From Roseimaritima ulvae (GTDB lineage: Bacteria > Planctomycetota > Planctomycetia > Pirellulales > Pirellulaceae), in the NCBI RefSeq assembly GCF_008065135.1, contig NZ_CP042914.1, positions 1,860,001-1,924,000 on the forward strand: DNA of 64,000 bases, read 5' to 3'. A model generated the notes under the pieces. That model was not told where the DNA came from, made no database searches, and saw only the letters and a list, made by a program, of their open reading frames with translations. A program made the translations under genes and the position numbers. Each line of letters starts with the position of its first letter. The stretch's first letter is position 1. Positions 17,757 to 26,204 of this stretch are shown one piece after another.

Positions 17757-18545
17757 ATGAACCTGGAACTGAACAACAAAACAGCTTTGGTCACTGCATC
17801 AACGGGCGGAATCGGCTTGGCGATCGCGACTCGCCTGGCCGCCGAAGGGGCAACAACAATCATCAACGGTCGCAGCGAAGCGAGTGTCGAAAAAGCGATG
17901 GGAAAAATCCGCGAGAGCCAACCCGAGGCGGACCTGATCGGGCTGGTTGCTGACAATGGGACGGCCGAAGGCGTCGCACGAACCGTCGCCGAGCATCCGC
18001 AGATCGATATCCTGGTCAACAACTTGGGCATTTTTGAAGCGGTTGATTTTTTCGACCTGACGGACGAAGCGTGGCAGCACATCTTTGACGTCAACGTGAT
18101 GAGCGGTGTGCGTCTTGCCCGGCATTATCTGAAGCAAATGCTGGAGCAGAACAGCGGACGCATCGTCTTCATCAGCAGCGAATCCGGCGTCGTGCCCGCG
18201 CCGGAAATGCCACACTACGCGATGACGAAGACAGCCCAACTTGCCGTCTCCCGAAGTCTGGCTCAATTGACCAAGGGAAGCGCAGTCACGGTCAACACCG
18301 TGATGCCTGGTTCGACGTTTACCCCGGGCGTGAAGGAATTCGTCAGCAACCTGTTTCCGGAAGAGCCCTACGCTTCGGCGGAGAAGCGGTTCATGGCAGA
18401 CAATCGACCGACCTCATTGATTCAGAGACTGATCCAGCCGGAAGAGATCGCCAACATGGTTGCGTTTGTCGCCAGCCCCCTCGCATCGGCTATCAACGGA
18501 GCACCAATACGAGTCGACGGCGGCCTCATTCCAACGATCGCCTAA
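17757..18545 (+). CDS. Short-chain dehydrogenase/reductase (SDR)
   Basis: 262 residues, a normal classical SDR. Visible motifs are the dinucleotide loop TASTGGIG (about 13-20), NNLG, catalytic S141 in ISSESG, and Y154 with K158 in HYAMTKTAQ. The NGRSEAS stretch after the second beta strand, with Arg, suggests NADP(H) preference. The substrate is unknown, and the family covers many alcohols and ketones. The C-terminal block [14 protein letters not shown] is standard. AGGA lies about 11 nt before the ATG. It follows the AraC gene by 288 bp and ends just before a block of 33-bp repeats. The gap 17469-17756 shows no gene. Confidence 0.88.
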   Translation: MNLELNNKTALVTASTGGIGLAIATRLAAEGATTIINGRSEASVEKAMGKIRESQPEADLIGLVADNGTAEGVARTVAEHPQIDILVNNLGIFEAVDFFDLTDEAWQHIFDVNVMSGVRLARHYLKQMLEQNSGRIVFISSESGVVPAPEMPHYAMTKTAQLAVSRSLAQLTKGSAVTVNTVMPGSTFTPGVKEFVSNLFPEEPYASAEKRFMADNRPTSLIQRLIQPEEIANMVAFVASPLASAINGAPIRVDGGLIPTIA

Positions 18546-18565
18546 CACCGCCCAACGCCGTACTC

Positions 18566-18717
18566 GGTCGCCTTTCGCTCCTAATGGTCGCCTTTCGCTC
18601 CGCGAAAGTTGTGCTGATGGTCGCCTTTCGCTCCGCGAAAGTTGTGCAGATGGTCGCCTTTCGCTCCGCGAAAGTTGTGCTGATCTGCGCTACTTTCGCG
18701 GAGCGAAAGGCGACCAT
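18566..18717. repeat. 33-bp tandem repeats plus an inverted copy
   Basis: The word GGTCGCCTTTCGCTCC occurs at 18566, 18586, 18619 and 18652; the last three are exactly 33 bp apart. A reverse-complement copy (18692-18717) closes the array, so the RNA could fold into a hairpin. Each unit is itself partly palindromic (CTTTCGCTCCGCGAAAG). A single further copy lies at 33225-33249. There are no spacers, so it is not CRISPR. It is probably a dispersed palindromic genome repeat. Confidence 0.85.
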
Positions 18718-18784
18718 GCTCCTTGCCTGTCGTGGCCATCTCGCACGCAGGAAGCTGAACAGACTACAGAATGATGTTCAGCAG

Positions 18785-19140
18785 AATGATGATGCGCGGT
18801 CAAGTGGCGCCGGTCGAAGTGGGCAGGAAGATTAAGGTCAATAAGAGGTTGCTCGGCCCAAGGGCGTCCGGCGCCAAGACAGAGCCCTATTTTCCTACCC
18901 CTCATTTTCCTACCTCCCCGCCCGCGCCGGGACTGTCCCCGCGCATCCGGTCCCCGCGCATCCGGCAAGAAGATGATGCGCGGTCAAGTGGCGCCGGTCG
19001 AAGTGGGCAGGAAGATTGAGGTCAAGAAGAGGTTACTCGGCCCAGTGGCGTCCGGCGCCAAGACAGAGCCCTATTTTCCTACCCCTTATTTTCCTACCTT
19101 CCCACCCGCGCCTGGACTGTCCCCGCGCATCCGCTCTCTG
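18785..19140. repeat. 169-bp repeat family, cluster 1 (two copies)
   Basis: Two copies of a GC-rich unit that begins near GATGCGCGGTCAAGTGG and ends near GGACTGTCCCCGCGCATCC. The shared word CGGTCAAG is at 18797 and 18981, a 184-bp distance: 169 bp plus a 15-bp duplication of GGTCCCCGCGCATCC. The same unit recurs in 20905-21640. Non-coding in my judgement. Confidence 0.85.
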
Positions 19141-19367
19141 TCCCCACGCGATCTCGTGGAATGATCACGAGATTTTGATTGTCCACGAAATGTCGTGGCG
19201 TGGCGAGCGGCCCGGTTGAAGTCCCAAGTCTCTTGCTGGAAACAACTTGCGTTTTTTGTGGCAGGCTTGGCACGGAAAGTGAATAAGCACCATGCGAAAC
19301 GGGGAGGCCAACTTGTCGGCTTCCGCATAACGAAAACTCTTTTCCAAACCACTACCAGGAGAATCCC

Positions 19368-20027
19368 ATGTCGCTTCACGAAAAGCTCTCCCAACTCAAC
19401 GCAGAAATCATCGCCGCGTTGCCAGCGGAGTCTGTCACCGTCATGCGTGAGCAGACGCAGAGACTACGCGAGTCCCGTATCGTCGCGTCGGCCCCTAAGA
19501 CCGGGGACAGGTTAAAAGACTTTCATCTTCCCAATCATCTCGGCGAAATGAGAAGCCTCGCTGCCCTGAGAGAACGCGGGCCTGTCGTCGTGACATTCTA
19601 CCGCGGTGGGTGGTGCCCTTACTGCAATTTGGAATTACGGGCGTACCAAGCGGTGCTTCCGGAGATTAAGACTGCGGGAGCGACCTTGGTCGCCATCACG
19701 CCGGAACTCCCTGATGCGTCTCTGACGACCTCTGAGAAGAATGAGTTGGAGTTTGAAATTCTTACCGACGCCCACGCAGACTACACACGCAAACTGGGGC
19801 TCGTCTTTACGTTGCCGGAACCGTTACGTCCCATCTATCAGGGCCTCGGGATCAATCTTGAAGAACACAACGGAGAAGGGCAGTTTGACCTGCCGCTGGC
19901 CGCTACCTTCGTTGTCGACATCGACGGGGCCATCGCCAGTGCTTTCGTTGATGCGGACTACACCTCACGCGCAGAGCCGACGGATGTTGTGGAGGTCCTT
20001 CAGTCGCTGGTCAAACAAAACGCTTGA
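19368..20027 (+). CDS. Peroxiredoxin-like AhpC/TSA-family protein
   Basis: 219 residues, thioredoxin fold. The core FYRGGWCPYCNLEL carries C83 and C86, and VAITPELPDAS and EILTDAHADYTRKLGL follow the AhpC/TSA pattern. The CPYC pair resembles the peroxiredoxin-like subgroup rather than the PxxxTxxC motif of classical peroxiredoxins. It may therefore reduce peroxides or act as a thiol-disulfide oxidoreductase. There is no signal peptide, so it is cytoplasmic. The ATG is preceded by AGGAGAA about 7 nt upstream. It is alone between repeat DNA and the cupin gene 200 bp downstream. Confidence 0.85.
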   Translation: MSLHEKLSQLNAEIIAALPAESVTVMREQTQRLRESRIVASAPKTGDRLKDFHLPNHLGEMRSLAALRERGPVVVTFYRGGWCPYCNLELRAYQAVLPEIKTAGATLVAITPELPDASLTTSEKNELEFEILTDAHADYTRKLGLVFTLPEPLRPIYQGLGINLEEHNGEGQFDLPLAATFVVDIDGAIASAFVDADYTSRAEPTDVVEVLQSLVKQNA

Positions 20028-20229
20028 GTCGTCAGCAGCGACATCACGCCTGTGTTAGTTGTTCCCAGTATTGGACGGGAGCATACTTCGCACCAAAGCG
20101 ATACACGTTGAAGCAGCGGTGCCATGCACTGCTGCTTTGTTTTGTTATCTGTACTAACATGATGAACGGGCCTTCGCGATTTGTGAACATCCAGGTTTGA
20201 ACAGCCGACCAGCAAGCCAAGGTAGAACG

Positions 20230-20631
20230 ATGCCGAAACCAAGCAAAATCGAACCAGTTCTTATTCGACCCGAAGCGTGGCTGAAGAATTCCAGCCCCCC
20301 GCTGGGATCCCAAGAGGGACGTCATTTTGGCGTTGATTGCGTCGTCATTCGCTACAGCACCGATACGATCGGCGAGGGGCCAAGCTTGCATGTGCATCCG
20401 TATGACGAAATCTTTCATATCCTCGAAGGACGCGCACAGTTCACCGTTGGTGAGCAGCAATTCGAGGCGGTGGCGGGGTCGCTTGTTATTGGACCGGCGA
20501 ACGTGCCACACGCTTACAAGAACTTAGGCCCCGGTCGCTTGGACTCGATTGATTTTCATTTGAGCCCAGAATGGATCCAATATGACCTGCCCCGCGACGG
20601 CGAGTCGCTGAGCGCGCCGACGCTTTCGTAG
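20230..20631 (+). CDS. Small cupin-domain protein
   Basis: 133 residues. One cupin barrel: GPSLHVHPYDEIFHILEG supplies the first metal motif (HxH and E), and GSLVIGPANVPHAYKNLGPG the second (H). The expected metal ligands are therefore present. Such single-domain cupins range from isomerases and dioxygenases to ligand-binding proteins, so no substrate is offered. I take ATG 20230 because AAGG lies about 8 nt before it; an upstream TTG (20197) opens the same frame. It starts 200 bp after the peroxiredoxin gene. Confidence 0.85.
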   Translation: MPKPSKIEPVLIRPEAWLKNSSPPLGSQEGRHFGVDCVVIRYSTDTIGEGPSLHVHPYDEIFHILEGRAQFTVGEQQFEAVAGSLVIGPANVPHAYKNLGPGRLDSIDFHLSPEWIQYDLPRDGESLSAPTLS

Positions 20632-20662
20632 GTAAGAAGTGGTGCAAACGCAGTTGCTTTAT

Positions 20663-20790
20663 TCAGGGCTCAATCACACAGACGACTCGTTTCCCGATCG
20701 TGTGTCCAGTTTCCAACGCCTGCAAAGCATCCAAGACTGACGCAAGTGTATGCACTTCTGGCACGAGTTTTTCGTTGTTAGCGTTTCGCG
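20663..20790 (-). pseudogene. C-terminal remnant of a zinc-type alcohol dehydrogenase/quinone reductase
   Basis: The minus frame reads EKLVPEVHTLASVLDALQ, then ALETGHTIGKRVVCVI and a stop at 20663. This is the C-terminal end typical of MDR-family NADPH:quinone or alcohol dehydrogenases (a last helix followed by the GKxVV strand). Only about 40 residues remain, with no start or nucleotide-binding part. The rest is replaced by repeat DNA. It is a truncated relic. Confidence 0.65.
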
Positions 20791-20904
20791 AATACGGCTT
20801 TCATGTCGAACCTGTCTGCATTCAATAAGAAGTCGACTGACAAATCAGCCTTGTGACGCTCGCGTCCTTCATCGCCGCGATGATATTTCGGGTCCCCGCA
20901 GAGC

Positions 20905-21640
20905 GAACCGCGCCTTCCTACCTTTCCACCCGCGCAGGGACTGTCCCCGCGCATCCGACAAGACGAGGGTGCGCGGTCAAGTGGCGCCGGTCGAAGTGGG
21001 CAGGAAGATTAAGGTCAAAAAGAGGTTGCTTGGCCCAGTGGCGTCCGGCGCCAAGACAGAGCCCTATTTTCCTACCCCAAATTTTCCTACCTCCCCACCC
21101 GCGCCGGGACTGTCCCTGCGCATCCGGCAAGAAGAGGGTGCTCGGTCAAGTGGCGCCGGTCGAGGTGGGCAGGAAGATTGAGGTCAAGAAGAGGTTGCTC
21201 GGCCCAGTGGCGTCCGGCGCCAAGACAGAGCCCTATTTTCCTACCCCAAATTTTCCTACCTCCCCACCCGCGCCGGGACTGTCCCCGCGCATCCGGCAAG
21301 AAGAGGGTGCTCGGTCAAGTGGCGCCGGTCGAGGTGGGCAGGAAGATTGAGGTTAAGAAGAGGTTGCTCGGCCCAGTGGCGTCCGGCGCCTAGACAGAGC
21401 CCTATTTTCCTACCCCAAATTTTCCTACCTTCCCACCCGCGCAGGGACTGTGTCCGCGCATCCGACAAGAAGATGATGCTCGGTCAAGTGGCGCCGGTCG
21501 AAGTGGGCAGGAAGATTGAGGTCAAGAAGAGGTTACTCGGCCCAGTGGCGTCCGACGCCAAGACAGAGCCCTATTTTCCTACCCCAAATTTTCCTACCTT
21601 CCCACCCGCGCCGGGACTGTCCCCGCGCATCCGTTCCTGG
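20905..21640. repeat. 169-bp tandem repeats, cluster 2 (about 4.4 copies)
   Basis: Anchor GA(A/C)GA(G/T)G at 20962, 21131, 21300 and 21469 gives an exact 169-bp period. Units are nearly identical, with scattered single-base changes. Because 169 is not a multiple of three, the frame shifts at each unit, so the many open frames here are artefacts. The array fills most of the gap 20632-21748. The first 30 bp and about 250 bp before it contain the dehydrogenase remnant. Related copies are at 18785-19140. Confidence 0.9.
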
Positions 21641-21748
21641 TCGATGCACGTCGGCGAGCGATGGAGGAGTTATTACCATCACCGATGCCAGCACGATTGA
21701 TCAAGCGAAGATGATGCAACATGTCGAGTCGCATCAGGGAAGCCGTGG

Positions 21749-22132
21749 TCACTTCTGAGCCTCGCCAATGCAGTAGCACAGACCATCGGGTGCGACGACG
21801 AAGAATAGGCAATAGGTCGTGTCGCCGTGTTGCTGCGTTTTCATGTCCGTTTCGAGACTCGGGTCATAGGACCGAAGCTCCGCTGCGGCCGCCTGGACGT
21901 CGTCCACTTCAAAGAAGCATCCCTCCTGCGACGGATCGCCGCCATTTTCGGCGAGACCAATCTGAATGGTATCTCGTTCAAGCACCACTCGACGGCACCC
22001 GTCCTCGGATCGCGAGGCAACGCGAAATCCCATCTTCGATTCGTAGAACGGAATCGCTTCGTCGATGTCTCGAACGGGAAGGTTCATTGCATCGTCGGCA
22101 TACGGGGCGGCTCGAAAGAATTTGGCCGTCAT
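21749..22132 (-). CDS. VOC-family (glyoxalase/bleomycin-resistance fold) protein
   Basis: 127 residues from ATG 22132, chosen because AAGGAA stands about 6 nt upstream. Longer frames begin at 22159 and 22183. The sequence NLPVRDIDEAIPFYESKMGFRV, GCFFEVDDVQAAAAEL and FFVVAPDGLCYCIGE follows the beta-alpha-beta-beta-beta pattern of a single VOC module. VOC proteins act as lyases, dioxygenases or drug-binding proteins; the substrate is not deducible. It lies 65 bp after the CDF transporter on the same strand and may share its transcript. Confidence 0.82.
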   Translation of the reverse strand: MTAKFFRAAPYADDAMNLPVRDIDEAIPFYESKMGFRVASRSEDGCRRVVLERDTIQIGLAENGGDPSQEGCFFEVDDVQAAAAELRSYDPSLETDMKTQQHGDTTYCLFFVVAPDGLCYCIGEAQK

Positions 22133-22197
22133 TGGAATTCCTTGGTTTGGTCTTGTCATCCGGCATTCGGTACGAATCGGCAACTTTGTCTGTAATT

Positions 22198-22824
22198 CTA
22201 GCCATTGTGTTGTTCGTCTGCTTGCTCATTTTTTGCATCCTCCTTCGCCTCCCGGAGAATTTTCACACCACCCCGAAAGACAACCGCGGCAATGATGATG
22301 CCGATCAAAAGGTCGGGAATTGCCGACTCGGTCAACAACACCAAGGCCCCCGACACGATGACGCCGAAGTTTGCGATGACGTCATTCGCCGAGAAAATGA
22401 AAGAGGCTCGAAAGTTGACATCTCCGCCTCGATGTTTCCACAACAGTCGCAGGCAGATTGCATTGGCCACAAGTGCAATCGCGGCAATGCCGATCATCGT
22501 CCAACCGATTGGTTCGGTACCAAACGTGAAACGTCGCACGACTTCGATCAGGACTCCACCACCGAGCAATACTTGTAGAACGCCACTGGCGGTCGCCGCG
22601 CTGCGGCGAATCTTCGCGACCCTACCGACTGCGAATAGGCTGATCGCGTACACACTGGCATCGGCGAGCATATCAAGCGAGTCAGCGATCAATCCCGCGG
22701 ATTCTGCCAGTAGACCTGCCGTCATCTCGGCGACAAACATCAACGCATTGATTGCTAGAACGATGCGAAGTGTTCGCCGCTGTTCGTCATCTGTCGCTTC
22801 GAATTCACATCCGCAATCAGCCAT
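22198..22824 (-). CDS. Cation diffusion facilitator (CDF) transporter
   Basis: 208 residues from ATG 22824 (MADCGCEFEA), supported by AGGG upstream; a longer frame begins at 22887. Five or six hydrophobic helices are visible. The metal-site residues lie in helix 2 (IADSLDMLADA: D48, D51 or D55) and helix 5 (SANDVIANFG). This fits small CDF proteins that exchange Zn2+ or another divalent cation for protons across the inner membrane. The usual His of HxxxD is Asn here, which may alter metal choice. There is no C-terminal cytoplasmic domain, and a Cys pair at the N-terminus could bind metal. Probably in one transcript with the VOC gene. Confidence 0.85.
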   Translation of the reverse strand: MADCGCEFEATDDEQRRTLRIVLAINALMFVAEMTAGLLAESAGLIADSLDMLADASVYAISLFAVGRVAKIRRSAATASGVLQVLLGGGVLIEVVRRFTFGTEPIGWTMIGIAAIALVANAICLRLLWKHRGGDVNFRASFIFSANDVIANFGVIVSGALVLLTESAIPDLLIGIIIAAVVFRGGVKILREAKEDAKNEQADEQHNG

Positions 22825-23457
22825 GAACTTACCCTGTTGGTCTTCTTCCAGCGTGCCGCGAACTGTGATCTGACACACAAGACGCACGCGCTCTCGAGCT
22901 TACACGTTTCTTACACTTTGTTAAGCTGCCTTTCAGTTCTGACGAGCTTAAACTTCTATCGAGGTCGCCAGCTAGTTCGCTGATGATTGTTCATCGGTAT
23001 TCACAAGTAGCGTGGGGGGAGTCCGGCAGAACTTGACAGGTTGGTGAATCCACGTGGAGCGACGATTTTTAAGGCAACCCCGAGTATCTATGGTCCGCTC
23101 GCAATCGCACGCTGGCGGTGGATTACGATTACGACGATTGGTCGAGTATTTGCAGCCACATCCGTGACTATCGGGCCAGTGTTAACTGTATGGTCGTTTC
23201 GTAGACGGAAACTAAATATAATCGGGATGTTTTTCCATATTCCTGTTAACGCTTTGCGTTTGAGTTCGGCATGAGATCTTCGCAAAGTTGTTTCGCGTCA
23301 ATCTCCGGATTTCATGATGCTTGACGAACGGCGAGCCAGCGGAAGGTCATCGATGTAAACGCCTCGCGCTGATGACGATGATTGGAGTGATAGTCCTGAC
23401 TCGGCTGAGAATGCACCTTCCAAAATTAAACACCCCCCAGCGTGGTCAACCCAAGAA
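22825..23457. other. Gene-free 633-bp divergent intergenic region
   Basis: The region lies between the CDF gene (minus) and the FAD oxidoreductase (plus). I see no frame with coding character, no repeat matching the other families and no clear hairpin. Promoters for both flanking genes must lie here but cannot be pinned by eye. Confidence 0.5.
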
Positions 23458-25593
23458 ATGAACACGAGATTTTTAATGAAGATTTGTCACATCATTGTTG
23501 CCGCTTTCGCCGTCATCGCTGCGGCTCCTGTGCACGCTCAGCAATCGCAGGCGACCAGAGCGGACGTCATCGTTTACGGATCCACACCCGGTGGCTTCTG
23601 CGCTGCTATCGCTGCGGCTCGCGAAGGTGCTTCGGTCATTCTTCTTGAACCCACCAACCACGTCGGCGGTTTGAGCACAGGCGGTCTAAGTCACTGCGAC
23701 TCGAACCAGATGGTCCGCAGCACCTTGATGGGACTCTTCGACGAATGGCATACGCGCGTGGTGAAGGACTACACGGATCGCGGTCTCGAGGCCCCTTACG
23801 ACCCGGCAAAGAAGAACACGGCGCGGTGGTGTTTTGAGCCTCACGTTGCGATGCGTGTGACCAGGGGAATGTTAGACGAGGCCGGTGTCCTCGTGTTGAC
23901 GCAGCGTTATCTGAAATCGGTTACGAAAGACGGACCGCGAATCACGTCGCTGGTCACGAAGAACGGTACTTTCACTGCGAGAGTATTTATCGATGGCACT
24001 TATGAAGGCGATTTGATGGCGGCGGCTGGAGTCGACTGGACGATCGGTCGTGAAGGTCGCGACGAGTACGGCGAGCCCCTGGCGGGCAAGCAGTACCCAA
24101 AGAAAAAGATGAACATCAACGGCTTTGATGCCCAAGGCAAACTGTTGCCACTGCTCACGACCGATGATGCCGGGGCCGACGAAGAGGGGGATGGGAACAT
24201 CATGACCTACAGCTTTCGGCTGTGCCTAACGACGGATCCTAAGAACCACGTGCCCATGCCGAAGCCGGCTAATTACGACCCGACTCGATTTGAAGTGATC
24301 CGCCGGTACCTGAAAGCCGGCGGCAAATCGGTCGGTTTCGACGCCTACGCGCTGCCTGCGAGCGAAATCGTCGGGCTCCGCACCTTGCCTCTTTCTAACA
24401 AAAAGTTTGATGGCAACAATTCGATCGGACGACAGTTTTCAATCGGCCTCGTGGGCGGCGCCAACGAGTGGCATTCGGCCGACGAAATAGGACGAAACAA
24501 AATCTGGGAAGCGCACAAACAGTACACCCTAGAATTCATCCACTTCTTGACGACCGACCCCGCTGTGCCCGCGGAGCTCCGCAGCCAATACGCAAAATTC
24601 GGCCTCTGCAAAGACGAGTTCGTTGAACATGGCCATTTCCCACCCGCGCTGTATGTCCGTGAGTCGCGCCGCATGAAGGGGATGTATGTCATCAGCCAAA
24701 AGGACATCATTCACGAGCCGGCGAAAGATGACCCCATAGCCATCTCATCCTTCCCCATCGACTCGCACGACGTCCAGCGTATCGCGTTGAAGGATGGCGG
24801 CGTGATCAATGAAGGCACGATCTTCCCCGTGCGTGTGAAAGGCCTGCGGGTTGGTTATGCCTACCACGTACCCTACCGCGCGATCCTGCCGAAACCGAAT
24901 CAATGTGACAACTTGCTCGTTCCCGTCGCGTTGTCCTGCACGCACGTCGGTATTGCATCGCTGAGGATTGAAGGAGCATGGATGGTGATCGGTCAGGGAG
25001 CGGGCGTCGCAGCAGCATTAGCGGCAAAGAACGACGTGGCGGTGCAAGAACTTGAATACGCAAAACTGCGTGAACGACTGCTGACGCAAAAGCAGGTGCT
25101 GGAATTGCCGGACGTATCCGCCCTAATATCGGTCAGCGACTCCATCGCCGCGAAGTCGTTACCAGGAATCGTACTCGACGACTCGCAAGCGACGCTGACA
25201 GGCAACTGGTCGCGATCAACGAATTTCAAACCACATGTTGAAAGCGGATATGTCTTCAGCGGGGAAAACGATCCAACGGCAAAAGGCGACGGCCAAGCGA
25301 CGGCGACCTTTCGGTTCAAATCCGCAAAGTCTGGTCGCTATCAATTACTGATGGCTTATTCGGCCCACGAAACTCGAGCGAAGAATGTCCCCGTGACCGT
25401 TACCTCAGGATCTCACCGCAAAGAAATCATCGTTGATCAGACCGTCCCCCTTCCCAGCGGCAAACACTTTCGCCGAATCGAAGCGGTTGATCTTGATGCG
25501 GACACCGAGACGGTCATTCAAATAACGAACGCTGAAACCACGGGGTTTGTGATTATCGATGCCTTGCAATTGCTGCCCGCGGAACATAAATGA
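23458..25593 (+). CDS. Secreted FAD-dependent oxidoreductase with a C-terminal golvesin-like domain
   Basis: 711 residues. A Sec signal peptide (KICHIIVAAFAVIAAAPVHA) precedes a Rossmann FAD-binding start: DVIVYGSTPGGFCAAIAAAR, then ILLEPTNHVGG with the acidic ribose-binding residue. Length and sequence fit the FAD_oxidored family (PF12831), common in planctomycetes and usually near sulfatases or glycoside hydrolases. From about residue 575 a beta-sandwich (TGNWSRSTNF to VIIDALQLLP) resembles the golvesin C-terminal-like carbohydrate-binding domain. A role in periplasmic sugar or lipid oxidation is inferred. ATG 23476 would give a shorter, more typical signal peptide. A decayed sulfatase lies just downstream. 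Confidence 0.85.
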   Translation: MNTRFLMKICHIIVAAFAVIAAAPVHAQQSQATRADVIVYGSTPGGFCAAIAAAREGASVILLEPTNHVGGLSTGGLSHCDSNQMVRSTLMGLFDEWHTRVVKDYTDRGLEAPYDPAKKNTARWCFEPHVAMRVTRGMLDEAGVLVLTQRYLKSVTKDGPRITSLVTKNGTFTARVFIDGTYEGDLMAAAGVDWTIGREGRDEYGEPLAGKQYPKKKMNINGFDAQGKLLPLLTTDDAGADEEGDGNIMTYSFRLCLTTDPKNHVPMPKPANYDPTRFEVIRRYLKAGGKSVGFDAYALPASEIVGLRTLPLSNKKFDGNNSIGRQFSIGLVGGANEWHSADEIGRNKIWEAHKQYTLEFIHFLTTDPAVPAELRSQYAKFGLCKDEFVEHGHFPPALYVRESRRMKGMYVISQKDIIHEPAKDDPIAISSFPIDSHDVQRIALKDGGVINEGTIFPVRVKGLRVGYAYHVPYRAILPKPNQCDNLLVPVALSCTHVGIASLRIEGAWMVIGQGAGVAAALAAKNDVAVQELEYAKLRERLLTQKQVLELPDVSALISVSDSIAAKSLPGIVLDDSQATLTGNWSRSTNFKPHVESGYVFSGENDPTAKGDGQATATFRFKSAKSGRYQLLMAYSAHETRAKNVPVTVTSGSHRKEIIVDQTVPLPSGKHFRRIEAVDLDADTETVIQITNAETTGFVIIDALQLLPAEHK

Positions 25594-25740
25594 AAACTGA
25601 TGAATCGGTTAATCAACACATGGGATTTCGAAGACTTCGAAACGCCGAGGCCTGTCGCTTGCCGTTAAAGGAAAAGGGCAACATGAGCCTCTGTTCCTTG
25701 CGTCTTCGAGGCCGATGAGACATATCGGCTTTGTTTTTGC

Positions 25741-25760
25741 GACGGCCTTGGAAGGCCGTC
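25741..25760. repeat. Short palindrome GACGGCCTT-GG-AAGGCCGTC
   Basis: A perfect 9-bp inverted repeat with a 2-nt centre. It lies between the oxidoreductase stop and the sulfatase remnant. It could be a terminator stem (no T-run follows) or a small dispersed repeat. Confidence 0.7.
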
Positions 25761-25816
25761 CTATAAAGTTCAGTTTGCGCTGTGTTTGGGCATGCCCCGG
25801 GGGCATGGTTGGAGGC

Positions 25817-26062
25817 GGCGACAAGCCGAATGTCGTTGCCTTTCGGACCAACAATCACGGCTACAGCGACCTCGGCTGAAATGCGCAGGCCATCAGCAAA
25901 AGTGCGGTTCTGAACCAGGATACCGTGCTGTCACTGGCTGGCTTGTTTAAGATGAGCGGCTACGACACCTTCGGGTACGGAAAATTCGCCCACGGTCGGG
26001 ACCACAAAGAATACTGGGAAGACAAAGTCGGCCACAAAAGAGAAGGTCCCAGGGCAGTAGTG
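25817..26062 (+). pseudogene. Sulfatase remnant
   Basis: The plus frame at 25817 reads GDKPNVVAFRTNNHGYSDLG and then stops (TGA at 25877), which copies the N-terminal start of a type I sulfatase (normally PNVVxxxxDDxGYxDLG). After the stop, about 25905-26050, LSLAGLFKMSGYDTFGYGKF and HGRDHKEYWEDKVGH match a later sulfatase segment. The metal-binding Asp pair is already lost (NN), and the catalytic C/S-x-P-x-R region and the rest are absent. It is a decayed fragment. The remaining gap to 26204 holds no gene I can support. Confidence 0.72.
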
Positions 26063-26204
26063 GACGTTGCTGTTGGTCGCTCGTCCCTAGGACTTGAATC
26101 GTTCCACCACCCTGCATCCGTCCGCCGATGTTGTTGATGAGGGTTCCAAGAACTGAGTGCACCATCGTCCATACGAATGTTTTTCGCATTTACGGATTTG
26201 TGGA

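Larger units (their letters stand above)
18546..19367. other. Gene-free repeat region between the SDR and peroxiredoxin genes
   Basis: This 820-bp gap is mostly repeats: a 33-bp tandem repeat array with an inverted copy (18566-18717) and two copies of the 169-bp repeat family (18785-19140). Open frames across it come from repeat periodicity and are not supported as genes. The last 200 bp before the peroxiredoxin ATG show no recognised feature. Confidence 0.7.

Noticed and set aside
18566-18717. CRISPR-like direct repeats
   Set aside because: Units are head-to-tail with no unique spacers, and no cas gene is present.
18584-18835. Open frame of repeated MVAFRSAKVVL units
   Set aside because: It is the translation of the 33-bp repeat (11 codons per unit) and runs on into other repeat DNA; no start signal and no family.
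20853-21758. Several overlapping open frames of 70-165 codons on both strands
   Set aside because: All lie in the 169-bp repeat array, whose period changes frame at each unit; they repeat the same peptide in different frames.
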